Assembly: GCA_934248055.1 (NCBI GenBank)
Contig: CAKQKI010000004.1
Span: 78,677-142,676 of the forward strand
From: an uncultured Clostridia bacterium
GTDB lineage: Bacteria; Bacillota; Clostridia; Christensenellales; Borkfalkiaceae
Length of the DNA stretch: 64,000 nucleotides
Direction of reading: 5' to 3'
Under the pieces are notes generated by a model. The model did not search any database and was not told where the DNA came from. It saw only the letters and a program-made list of their open reading frames with translations. Below are positions 40,361 to 47,386 of the stretch, piece by piece. Made by a program: the position numbers and the translations under genes. The stretch's first letter is position 1; each line of letters begins with the position of its first letter.

Positions 40361-41200
40361 ATGGAAGAAAAGAACGAAAAAACCTTGTCCCTTTCGGAAC
40401 TTTGGCTTGCGTTTCGAGCCAACGTGGTATGGGTACTTCTGATTATCATCGCATGCGTGACGATAGGCGCGGGTTATCTTGCGTTTTTCAAGAAAACCAC
40501 TTACACCGCAACGTGCGGTATGAGCGTTTACGTGCAGTCGGTTTACGAAGACTCTAATTCAGACAAAACAACTGCAGAGTACAATAAATTTCAATACGCC
40601 GCGCTCCTTGCGCCGCAATTTGAAAAAATAATGAAAAGCAGCGAAATTATCGAAGGCGTAGCCAAAGACGACGCTTCTACGGGAGAAAAAGGGGTTAAAG
40701 TAAATCCTAATGCCATTACCTTTACTTACGGAAAATCGTCAACAGAAAAATCAAATCTTTTCGATATTTCGTATACGTATAAGGCTCACGGCGGCGACGA
40801 AAGCGTAATCGCTTCGAAAGTGGCGGATTTGCTCAATAAATACGTTACCAAAAGCATAAATATCATTAACACCCAGACGGTTGACGTTACTAAAGACGGC
40901 GTTACCACGCAGGTTAAAAAGTACGGATACTGCTGTAACGTTCTTTACGTTATATCGAGCGCGAATACAGACAACGTTAAAGTTTCCAAAGGCACTACGA
41001 CCACTCTTTTGTTATCCTTCGTCGTAGGTATAGTTCTGGCGGCGATTTACGTTATAACGGTGTATTTTGTAGACGACAGAATTTCCACCCGCGAAGATGC
41101 GGAGCGTATTTCGGGAATGAGCGTTCTTGCGGCTATCGATATTTCCGCAAACGCGCAGGAAAACGCTTCCTGTACGGAAACGAATAAGGAGGGAGCGTAA
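40361..41200 (+). CDS. Wzz/YveK-type polysaccharide co-polymerase
   Basis: 279 residues from ATG 40361 (CGGAGA upstream; an upstream in-frame ATG at 40307 is too close to the promoter). Layout: short cytosolic N terminus, TM1 (VVWVLLIIIACVTIGAGYLAF), an outside domain of about 170 residues, TM2 near 225-247 (TTLLLSFVVGIVLAAIYVITVYF) and a cytosolic tail. Such proteins set chain length and activate the BY-kinase, which follows after 1 base. Confidence 0.85.
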   Translation: MEEKNEKTLSLSELWLAFRANVVWVLLIIIACVTIGAGYLAFFKKTTYTATCGMSVYVQSVYEDSNSDKTTAEYNKFQYAALLAPQFEKIMKSSEIIEGVAKDDASTGEKGVKVNPNAITFTYGKSSTEKSNLFDISYTYKAHGGDESVIASKVADLLNKYVTKSINIINTQTVDVTKDGVTTQVKKYGYCCNVLYVISSANTDNVKVSKGTTTTLLLSFVVGIVLAAIYVITVYFVDDRISTREDAERISGMSVLAAIDISANAQENASCTETNKEGA

Positions 41201-41201
41201 A

Positions 41202-41945
41202 ATGTTTGGCAGAATTTTCAAAAAGAAAATAAAAACAGCATCGTTTGACGTAGAAGTTCCGAAGATAATCGTAGGCAAACACGGCGCGGGCAGCGAAAGT
41301 TATTACAGGCTCCGCGATAACGTTATTTATTGTTCCGACAACGGCAAAAATAAAATCTTTCAGATAGAGTCGTCCGTATCGGGAGAAGGGAAAACCACGG
41401 TAACGTCTAATCTTGCGGTTGCGCTTGCGCAATGCGGCAAAAAAGTAGTCGTTATAGACCTTGATTTTCATCGTCCTAAACTCCACCGCGTGTTTTCGTT
41501 CCCCAACTTTAACGGACTTGCCGAATACATGCTCGGCGAGTGCAAAAAGAGCGAACTTATAAAGCATACGGAATACGGCGTTGACGTTATCAATCGCGGA
41601 AAAGCGGCTTATAACACTTCCGCGATATTCACTTCGAATAATTTTGCTAATCTTTTAGAAGAACTTAAAAAAGAATACGATATAGTTCTTATGGATTGTC
41701 CGCCGGTGCTTCTCGTTTCGGATTACATTCATTTATCCAAGGTTTCCGACGCTGTTATGTTTCTGGTGTCGTGCGGGGTAACGCACAGAGCGCAACTTAA
41801 AGATTCGCTCGAACTTTTAAAACGCAGTCACAATAATATTTGCGGCATAATTTTAACTTATAAAAATAACGGTAAATTCGGTCTGAAATACAGCGACCGT
41901 TATTATTCGGGAATATATTACAGGGGTTCAAAAAACGAATATTAA
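41202..41945 (+). CDS. bacterial tyrosine kinase, CpsD/YveL type
   Basis: 247 residues. Walker A SSVSGEGKTTVTSNLAVALAQ, Walker A' VVVIDLDFHRPKLHRVF and Walker B IVLMDCPPVLL are all present, and the C terminus has a Tyr cluster (LKYSDRYYSGIYYRG...EY) as autophosphorylation site. It is the separate-polypeptide Gram-positive form that needs the Wzz-like protein as activator. Start ATG 41202 after AGGAGGGAG; a longer frame runs back into the upstream gene. Confidence 0.9.
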   Translation: MFGRIFKKKIKTASFDVEVPKIIVGKHGAGSESYYRLRDNVIYCSDNGKNKIFQIESSVSGEGKTTVTSNLAVALAQCGKKVVVIDLDFHRPKLHRVFSFPNFNGLAEYMLGECKKSELIKHTEYGVDVINRGKAAYNTSAIFTSNNFANLLEELKKEYDIVLMDCPPVLLVSDYIHLSKVSDAVMFLVSCGVTHRAQLKDSLELLKRSHNNICGIILTYKNNGKFGLKYSDRYYSGIYYRGSKNEY

Positions 41946-41956
41946 GGAGAGATGAA

Positions 41957-42652
41957 ATGATTGACGTACACACTCACGTTTTACCGTGCGTAGACGACGG
42001 GAGTGCGTTGGTCGAAACGTCTTTGAAAATGCTTAAAAAAGAGGTTAAATCGGGTGTTTCCAAACTGATTTTAACACCGCATTTCAGACACGGAATGTTT
42101 AATGATTTTTCCTCGTGCGAAATAAGAAGGCGTTTTGAAGATTTTAAATCCGTGTGTAAAGAGGCTAAAATAAAAGCCGATTTATATCTCGGTCAGGAAA
42201 TTTATTGCACTCATAGAATTTACGACGATCTTCAAAGCGGAAACGTTATTACTATAAACGGTACCGAATATATTTTAATTGAATTTTCCTATTACGACGA
42301 AACGTATATAGGGGACTACGTTTTTAAAATCGAAAGGCTCGGTTTTAAACCCGTTATAGCGCACGTCGAGCGGTACACTTACCTTGACTTTAATAATCTG
42401 TACGATTATCGTCAGGCGGGCGCGCTCATTCAGGTGAACGCTTCGAGCGTCGTCGGCGACGAGGGTAAAACAACTCAACAACGTGTTTTATCCGCAATTT
42501 CCGCGGGGCTTGTTGATTTCGTTGCGAGCGATTATCATAGCGGAAGAACTTTTTCTATGAAAAAAGCGGCGCAAATCGTAATGAAAACGTGCGGCAGGCA
42601 AACGGCTGAAAATTTATTCCGCCTTAACGCCGAAAAATATTTCAATCTTTAA
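41957..42652 (+). CDS. PHP-type protein-tyrosine phosphatase, CpsB/YwqE type
   Basis: 231 residues. Metal motifs of the PHP fold: IDVHTHVLPCVDDGS at the N terminus, LTPHFRHGMFND, GQEIYCTHRI, VIAHVERYTYL and FVASDYHSG. It removes phosphate from the BY-kinase and so resets capsule control. Third gene of the trio, 11 bases downstream, GGAGAG site. It is followed at once by a terminator, with no biosynthetic genes. Confidence 0.9.
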   Translation: MIDVHTHVLPCVDDGSALVETSLKMLKKEVKSGVSKLILTPHFRHGMFNDFSSCEIRRRFEDFKSVCKEAKIKADLYLGQEIYCTHRIYDDLQSGNVITINGTEYILIEFSYYDETYIGDYVFKIERLGFKPVIAHVERYTYLDFNNLYDYRQAGALIQVNASSVVGDEGKTTQQRVLSAISAGLVDFVASDYHSGRTFSMKKAAQIVMKTCGRQTAENLFRLNAEKYFNL

Positions 42653-42674
42653 ACACGGCTTGCCGTGTTTTTTT
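42651..42674 (+). terminator. terminator of the wzz operon
   Basis: AAACACGGC (42651-42659) with GCCGTGTTT (42662-42670) and more T. Confidence 0.8.
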
Positions 42675-42686
42675 ATGCCCGGCATA

Positions 42687-42723
42687 TAAAAAACGGGCGG
42701 GGCAAAACGAATTCTACCCCGCC
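42687..42723 (-). terminator. typA terminator
   Basis: GGCGGGG (42696-42702) with CCCCGCC (42717-42723); A run on the plus strand at 42688-42693 becomes the T run for leftward transcription. Confidence 0.75.
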
Positions 42724-42743
42724 GAAATTATAAAGTTTAAAAA

Positions 42744-44564
42744 TTATTTTCTGTTTTTTGCCCATTCTTTCATTCTTAAATCTTTTGAAAGAATTTTCTT
42801 TCTTAGTCTTATCGATTTAGGCGTAACTTCTAAAAGTTCGTCGTCTGCGATAAATTCCATGCATTGTTCAAGACTCATAACCGTGGGCGGAATAAGTTTA
42901 AGAGCGTCGTCGCTTCCGCTTGCGCGGCTGTTGGTAAGGTGTTTCTGTTTGCATACGTTTACCACGAGATCGTCTTCGCGCGAATTCATTCCCACAATCA
43001 TTCCTTCGTATACTTCAAGCCCGGGGCCTACGAAAAGGGTAGTTCTTTCCTGAGCGTTGAATAAGCCGTACTGCGTGGTGGTGCCTGCTTCGAAACAAAC
43101 GAGAGAGCCGCGATTTCTTTCCCGAATGTCGCCTTTATATTCTTCGTAACCCATAAATACGGAACTCATAGTGCCGAAGCCTTTCGTGTCGGTTAAAAGT
43201 TCGTTTCTGTAACCTATAAGGCAACGTGCGGGGATTTTGAATTCGAGTTTTGTTTCGCCCCTGTCGTCTGCGTCCATAGAGATAAGTTCGCCGCGTCGTT
43301 CTCCTATCTTGCTCATAACCGCGCCTACGTAATCGTTCGGCACTTCGACCACGAGATCTTCCATGGGTTCGTTGCATTTTCCGTTAATTTCTTTGAATAT
43401 TACTTTCGGGCGGGAAACCTGAAATTCAAAGCCTTCGCGGCGCATTTCTTCTATTAAAACGGAAAGGTGGAGTTCGCCCCTGCCGAAAACTTTGAAAGTG
43501 TCGGAAGAATCCGTTTCTTCAACGCGCATGGAAACGTTCGTTTCCACTTCTTTAAAGAGCCTTGCGCGCAGATGACGCGAAGTTACGAATTTCCCTTCGC
43601 GACCGGCAAAAGGCGAGTTGTTTACTATAAACATCATGCTTATAGTAGGCTCGTCGATAGCAACGAAGGGGAGTTGCTCAACGCAGTCCGTCGAGCATAT
43701 CGTTTCGCCGATGTTGATTTTTTCTATGCCTGAAATCGCTACGATGTCGCCGAGTTCGCCGCTTTCAACTTCAACCCTTTTCAAGCCTTCGAACTGATAA
43801 AGTTTTCCTATTTTCGCGGGCGACGTAGTACCGTCGGTATGGCAAACCACAACGCTTTGCGCGTCTTTTATGCTGCCCCTTATTATTCTGCCTACGCCTA
43901 TTCTGCCTACGTATTCGTCGTAATCGATATTGCAGATAATCGTCTGAAGTCCGCCGTTCATATCGCCTGACGGAGCGGGTACTTCTTTTACTATCGTGTC
44001 AAGAAGCGGCGACATATCGGTTGACGGTTTATTTAAATCCGTAGTGGCCCAGCCGAGTTTTGCGGACGCGTAAACGGTTTTGAAATCGAGTTGATCGTCG
44101 TTTGCGCCGAGTTCTATAAACAGGTCGATGATACTGTCCATAGTCTTGTCGAGATCGCCGCCTTTGTCTACTTTATTTACGACGACGACGGGCTTTTTGT
44201 TAAGGTTTAACGCCTTTTTAAGAACGTAACGCGTTTGCGGCATACAGCCTTCAACGGCGTCTACGAGAAGAATAACTCCGTCTACCATAGAAAGTATGCG
44301 CTCGACTTCGCCGCCGAAATCGGCGTGTCCCGGAGTGTCGATAATATTTATTTTTATGCCGTTATAGTGAACGGCGGTGTTTTTTGCGAGAATAGTTATA
44401 CCGCGTTCGCGTTCGAGATCGTTGCTGTCCATAACGCGCTCCTGAACCACTTCGTTAGACCTGAAAACGCCGTTTTGTTTCAAAAGCGCGTCAACGAGAG
44501 TGGTTTTGCCGTGGTCGACGTGCGCGATTATGGCCACGTTTCTTACGTCTTTTCTTATATCCAT
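42744..44564 (-). CDS. typA: translational GTPase TypA/BipA
   Basis: 606 residues from ATG 44564, which has AGGAG 9 bases upstream (a TTG three codons earlier lacks this spacing). Ribosome-binding GTPase in stress and 50S assembly. G motifs: AHVDHGKTTLVDALL, switch RERGITILAKNTAV, DTPGHADFGGEVER, VVNKVDKGG. Further domains match EF-G-like domains II, III and V, with the TypA-specific C terminus (ASGSDDALKLIPPTVMSLEQCMEFIADDELLEVTPKSIRLRK). Confidence 0.96.
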   Translation of the reverse strand: MDIRKDVRNVAIIAHVDHGKTTLVDALLKQNGVFRSNEVVQERVMDSNDLERERGITILAKNTAVHYNGIKINIIDTPGHADFGGEVERILSMVDGVILLVDAVEGCMPQTRYVLKKALNLNKKPVVVVNKVDKGGDLDKTMDSIIDLFIELGANDDQLDFKTVYASAKLGWATTDLNKPSTDMSPLLDTIVKEVPAPSGDMNGGLQTIICNIDYDEYVGRIGVGRIIRGSIKDAQSVVVCHTDGTTSPAKIGKLYQFEGLKRVEVESGELGDIVAISGIEKINIGETICSTDCVEQLPFVAIDEPTISMMFIVNNSPFAGREGKFVTSRHLRARLFKEVETNVSMRVEETDSSDTFKVFGRGELHLSVLIEEMRREGFEFQVSRPKVIFKEINGKCNEPMEDLVVEVPNDYVGAVMSKIGERRGELISMDADDRGETKLEFKIPARCLIGYRNELLTDTKGFGTMSSVFMGYEEYKGDIRERNRGSLVCFEAGTTTQYGLFNAQERTTLFVGPGLEVYEGMIVGMNSREDDLVVNVCKQKHLTNSRASGSDDALKLIPPTVMSLEQCMEFIADDELLEVTPKSIRLRKKILSKDLRMKEWAKNRK

Positions 44565-44641
44565 ATAAATCAACTCCTGTACTCAGATACCTATTAACTT
44601 AACTATTTTATACGCAAAGTCGTATTTTGTCAAATAAATAG

Positions 44642-44670
44642 TTGACGGAATGAAAAATTAGTAGTACAAT
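44642..44670 (+). promoter_or_regulatory. promoter giving a leaderless GNAT mRNA
   Basis: TTGACG (44642-44647), 17 bases, TACAAT (44665-44670), 7 bases, then ATG 44678; no Shine-Dalgarno. Confidence 0.65.
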
Positions 44671-44677
44671 TTCCGCT

Positions 44678-45349
44678 ATGAACGAATTTACGAACGTGTG
44701 TATTTACGAAAACTTTATAAGACCCGAAAAAAAGGTGATAGCCGATAAAAACGGCGTAAAGGTTTTTTCGATAATTCCGTCGGGCGTTCTGATGATAGAC
44801 GCCGTAAACGGCAGCGAAAAAAAAGCGGTAAACACCGTTGAGAGCCGCCCGAGCGTGGTTTACACTCCCAAAAAAAATATTGCCGAAATTATAGCGGATA
44901 AATTCTTTATGAAAATAACGCCTTGCGAACAGGTCGTTTACGGGGATTTGCATCCGCACGGCGTAAAAGGATACGACATTAAAAAAATCGAGCCTAGCGA
45001 TGAAAACGCGGCGTTCGTGTCGGAGCATTATACGCTCGGATATACGAAAGAAGAAGTGTATGAAATCTTAAAAAACAGATTTATGCTCGGCGCGTATAAA
45101 GACGACAAAATATGCGGGTTTATAGGTATGCACGAAGAAAGGTCCGTCGGAATGCTCGAAGTTTTACCCGATTACAGAAGAGAAGGACTCGGCAGCGAAC
45201 TTATAAGAGCAGCCGTTGAAAAATTCCGTGAAAACGGTTTTACTCCTTTTGCGCATATTATTTCAACGAACGAAAAGTCGCTTGCGCTCCATCGTAAACT
45301 CGAAGGAGTTACTTTTACGGGAACCGTTTACTGGCTTAACAGGCGATAA
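44678..45349 (+). CDS. GNAT-family N-acetyltransferase
   Basis: 223 residues. The C-terminal half is a GNAT fold: MLGAYKDDKICGFIGMHEERSVGMLEVLPDYRREGLGSELIRAAVEKF carries the acetyl-CoA loop (R-R-E-G-L-G), then PFAHIISTNEKSLALHRKLEG. The first 100 residues are a separate beta-rich region seen in some GNATs of this type. Acceptor unknown. Appears to be read from a leaderless, single-gene transcript. Confidence 0.88.
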   Translation: MNEFTNVCIYENFIRPEKKVIADKNGVKVFSIIPSGVLMIDAVNGSEKKAVNTVESRPSVVYTPKKNIAEIIADKFFMKITPCEQVVYGDLHPHGVKGYDIKKIEPSDENAAFVSEHYTLGYTKEEVYEILKNRFMLGAYKDDKICGFIGMHEERSVGMLEVLPDYRREGLGSELIRAAVEKFRENGFTPFAHIISTNEKSLALHRKLEGVTFTGTVYWLNRR

Positions 45350-45568
45350 ATAAACGTTAACGCGCGTAAAATACGCGGCGAAAATACGATTTTCAAGGTG
45401 TTATATTGACGGCGCGCTTCGTTTTGCCCGATAAAATATAATCTTTTCAAAAAAAATAAAAAAAGTTTAAAAAACAGTTGAAAAACGCTTGCAAATATTT
45501 TCGCGATATGATACTATAATTAGGCAGTTACGAAAAGCACCTTAAAGAAAGATAACGTCTTTATTTGC

Positions 45569-45598
45569 TTGACAAAACCAAGTTAATTATAGTATAAT
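45569..45598 (+). promoter_or_regulatory. promoter of the tRNA cluster
   Basis: TTGACA (45569-45574), 18 bases, TATAAT (45593-45598), 22 bases before the first tRNA. The 220 bases before it (45350-45568) hold AT-rich sequence and no gene; a second possible -10 (TATAAT) lies near 45517. Confidence 0.75.
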
Positions 45599-45620
45599 AA
45601 ATAAGTTGAGTTCTTGTTGG

Positions 45621-45696
45621 CGGGGTGTAGCGCAGTTGGTAGCGCACGTGGTTTGGGACCATGGGGTCGCACGTTCAAGTCGTGTCACCCCGACCA
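45621..45696 (+). tRNA. tRNA-Pro (anticodon TGG)
   Basis: Acceptor CGGGGTG/CACCCCG; anticodon stem CGTGG/CCATG, loop TTTGGGA gives TGG. CCA encoded. Confidence 0.92.
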
Positions 45697-45707
45697 TAAT
45701 TTTATGC

Positions 45708-45784
45708 GGGCCTTTAGCTCAGTTGGTCAGAGCGGTCGGCTCATAACCGATTGGTCCGGGGTTCGAGTCCCTGAAGGCCCACCA
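45708..45784 (+). tRNA. tRNA with anticodon CAT, probably tRNA-Ile2 (lysidine) rather than Met
   Basis: Acceptor GGGCCTT/AAGGCCC, anticodon loop CTCATAA gives CAT. The body (CCTTTAGCTCAGTTGG, CGGCTCATAACCG) resembles Bacillus tRNA-Ile with C34 changed to lysidine more than elongator Met. CCA encoded. Confidence 0.85.
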
Positions 45785-45813
45785 CCGCACTTAATTAAAT
45801 AAAGAATGGTTAC

Positions 45814-45890
45814 GGCCTGGTAGTTCAGTTGGTTAGAACGCTAGCCTGTCACGCTAGAGGTCAGGGGTTCGAGCCCCCTTCAGGTCGCCA
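45814..45890 (+). tRNA. tRNA-Asp (anticodon GTC)
   Basis: Acceptor GGCCTGG with TCAGGTC (two G-T pairs); anticodon stem CTAGC/GCTAG, loop CTGTCAC gives GTC. CCA encoded. Confidence 0.92.
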
Positions 45891-45898
45891 TTTTTTTT

Positions 45899-45974
45899 GC
45901 CTCGGTAGCTCAGTCGGTAGAGCAGGGGACTGAAAATCCCCGTGTCGGTGGTTCGATTCCGCCCCGAGGCACCA
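45899..45974 (+). tRNA. tRNA-Phe (anticodon GAA)
   Basis: Anticodon stem GGGGA/TCCCC, loop CTGAAAA gives GAA. CCA encoded. Confidence 0.93.
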
Positions 45975-45984
45975 CTTAATTAGC

Positions 45985-46060
45985 GCTGGCGTAGCTCAAT
46001 TGGCAGAGCAGCTGACTTGTAATCAGCAGGTTGTGGGTTCGATTCCAATCGCCAGCTCCA
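45985..46060 (+). tRNA. tRNA-Thr (anticodon TGT)
   Basis: Acceptor GCTGGCG/CGCCAGC; anticodon stem GCTGA/TCAGC, loop CTTGTAA gives TGT. CCA encoded. Confidence 0.93.
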
Positions 46061-46074
46061 AAATTAAATAACGC

Positions 46075-46160
46075 GGGGAGGTTCCAGAGCGGCCAAATGG
46101 AACAGACTGTAAATCTGTCGGCACACGCCTTCGGTGGTTCGAATCCACCCCTCCCCACCA
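46075..46160 (+). tRNA. tRNA-Tyr (anticodon GTA)
   Basis: Acceptor GGGGAGG/CCTCCCC, long variable arm (class II), anticodon stem ACAGA/TCTGT, loop CTGTAAA gives GTA. CCA encoded. Last of the cluster; an integrase remnant lies 210 bases downstream. Confidence 0.93.
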
Positions 46161-46190
46161 TCTTTGTAGTACGAAAAGGCTACAAAACAA

Positions 46191-46224
46191 AAAAGCACAA
46201 GATTTAGTGGTCTTGTGCTTTTTT
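46191..46224 (+). terminator. tRNA cluster terminator
   Basis: AAAAGCACAAGA (46191-46202) with TCTTGTGCTTTT (46211-46222), then T. The next 145 bases hold nothing recognisable. Confidence 0.85.
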
Positions 46225-46370
46225 GTTACCTTATCTTGTGGTTTACGCACTTTGCGAAATATTTGAATTCAGGAGCTGCATTTCAGCACTTTTTTCAAAA
46301 AAGGGGGTTTGAACTGTCGACTTCGCCTTAATTTCCGCCTGACACCTACAATTTAATACAAATCTTTTAA

Positions 46371-46673
46371 GAGAGAACAAGGAAAAGCATTTCGGAGTAT
46401 GTTGTGGAATCGGAGAAGGGCGAGTCGCCTACGGTGCGATCTTATCAGAGAATCTTTGAACTTCTGCAAAAGCGTTTGCATATCGAGCGTAAAGGTTTTC
46501 ATTCGCTTCGGCATACGTTTGCTACACGCGCTTTGGAGTGCGGAATGGACGTGAAAACATTGGCGGAGATATTGGGGCATAAAAACGCCACGGTAACGCT
46601 GAACAGATACGTCCATTCACTTATGGAACACAAGCAGGATATGATGAATAAACTCGGCAAAATTTTCAACTAA
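46371..46673 (+). pseudogene. tyrosine recombinase (integrase) C-terminal remnant
   Basis: About 100 residues remain of a phage-type integrase. The catalytic HSLRHTFATRALECGMDVKTLAEILGHKNATVTLNRYVHS holds HxxR, the second His (LGH) and the Tyr nucleophile (NRYVH). The N-terminal arm-binding and core domains and the first catalytic Arg are missing; the frame is closed by a TAA at 46368-46370 and a GTG at 46404 is the only plausible start. It lies just past a tRNA cluster, the common att target for such elements, so it is probably what is left of an integrated element. Confidence 0.8.
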
Positions 46674-46676
46674 AAA

Positions 46677-46703
46677 AGCCGTCTGTTAAAGCAATAGACG
46701 GCT
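46677..46703 (+). terminator. hairpin after the integrase remnant
   Basis: AGCCGTCT (46677-46684) with AGACGGCT (46696-46703). A run of A precedes it, so it may also stop leftward transcription. Confidence 0.6.
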
Positions 46704-46800
46704 CAAATATCATATTTATTATACCATAAAACGGTAGTAAAGTCAATGCGCCTTGCTTTCGCGCGGTCAGAAAAGTAATAAAATTCGTAAATACTCTCGA

Positions 46801-47077
46801 TGCCAGCCAAAAATAATACGAACCTTGGTCTAACGCTGTGTTTTTGACTAATACTGTGTTGCGCTAACGGGTTATACGGACAGTATTAACCCGTTAGCGC
46901 GCCTTGTCTTAGCCTAAAAACGCAGCGTTATACTTGCCTGCAACAAAAACGCCGATATTTTCGATGATTTTTTGTGAAGGCAAGGACGGTAGTACTATAC
47001 GTACACTGTCCGAGAATTTGCAAAAAAGCGCGTAAATTGCGGCGTTTTTGCAAGGTTCGTATTATTCTTGGCTGGCA
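46801..47077. mobile_element. 277-bp inverted-repeat element (copy 1)
   Basis: Ends are TGCCAGCCAAAAATAATACG- (26 bases, 46801-46826) and its inverse at 47052-47077 with one mismatch. The interior has a CTAACGGGTTA/TAACCCGTTAG hairpin and a core (from about 46945) that reappears in reverse at 63799-64000 and, diverged, at 59351-59636. No protein is plausible inside, so it is a non-autonomous (MITE-like) element. No clear target duplication. Confidence 0.75.
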
Positions 47078-47100
47078 TAGGTGTCCGAAGTCTACGGCTT

Positions 47101-47129
47101 TGTTCACCTATTGCTTTAATAGGCGAACA
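47101..47129. promoter_or_regulatory. 12-bp inverted repeat upstream of the alpha-galactosidase gene
   Basis: TGTTCACCTATT (47101-47112) and AATAGGCGAACA (47118-47129) pair except at one position, 5-base gap. A related CACCTAT recurs at about 47149. Possible regulator site; no T run. Confidence 0.35.
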
Positions 47130-47327
47130 AAATTCTTAAAGATAATTCACCTATCGCAATATAAATCGGTGTATAAAATATCTGCACGCAAAGTGCTTGC
47201 TTTTATGTTAAAACAAAATCACAAATTTGTCAATAATCTAATGCGAAAAAATCGCCCAAAAACCCTTAAACGCACGTATTGCAATATAAAAAGCAATAAA
47301 TCTGCAACTTTTTGCAACATGAATATA

Positions 47328-47356
47328 TTGACTTACATAGCAAGGTTTGTTACAAT
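47328..47356 (+). promoter_or_regulatory. promoter of the alpha-galactosidase gene
   Basis: TTGACT (47328-47333), 17 bases, TACAAT (47351-47356). Immediately upstream, four GCAA motifs (47281, 47293, 47304, 47314) are spaced about 9-12 bases apart, in the position where an AraC activator would bind. Confidence 0.6.
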
Positions 47357-47386
47357 TAAAGCGTAAAAGGGTAAAGGCGGCTAACT

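Noticed and set aside
45350..45568. Possible small RNA or gene before the tRNA promoter
   Set aside because: AT-rich stretch with no frame, no clear terminator and only a stray -10-like box.
46974..47366. 130-codon frame across the repeat element and promoter region
   Set aside because: Runs over the inverted end and the alpha-galactosidase promoter; Lys/Arg-rich chance frame without start signals.
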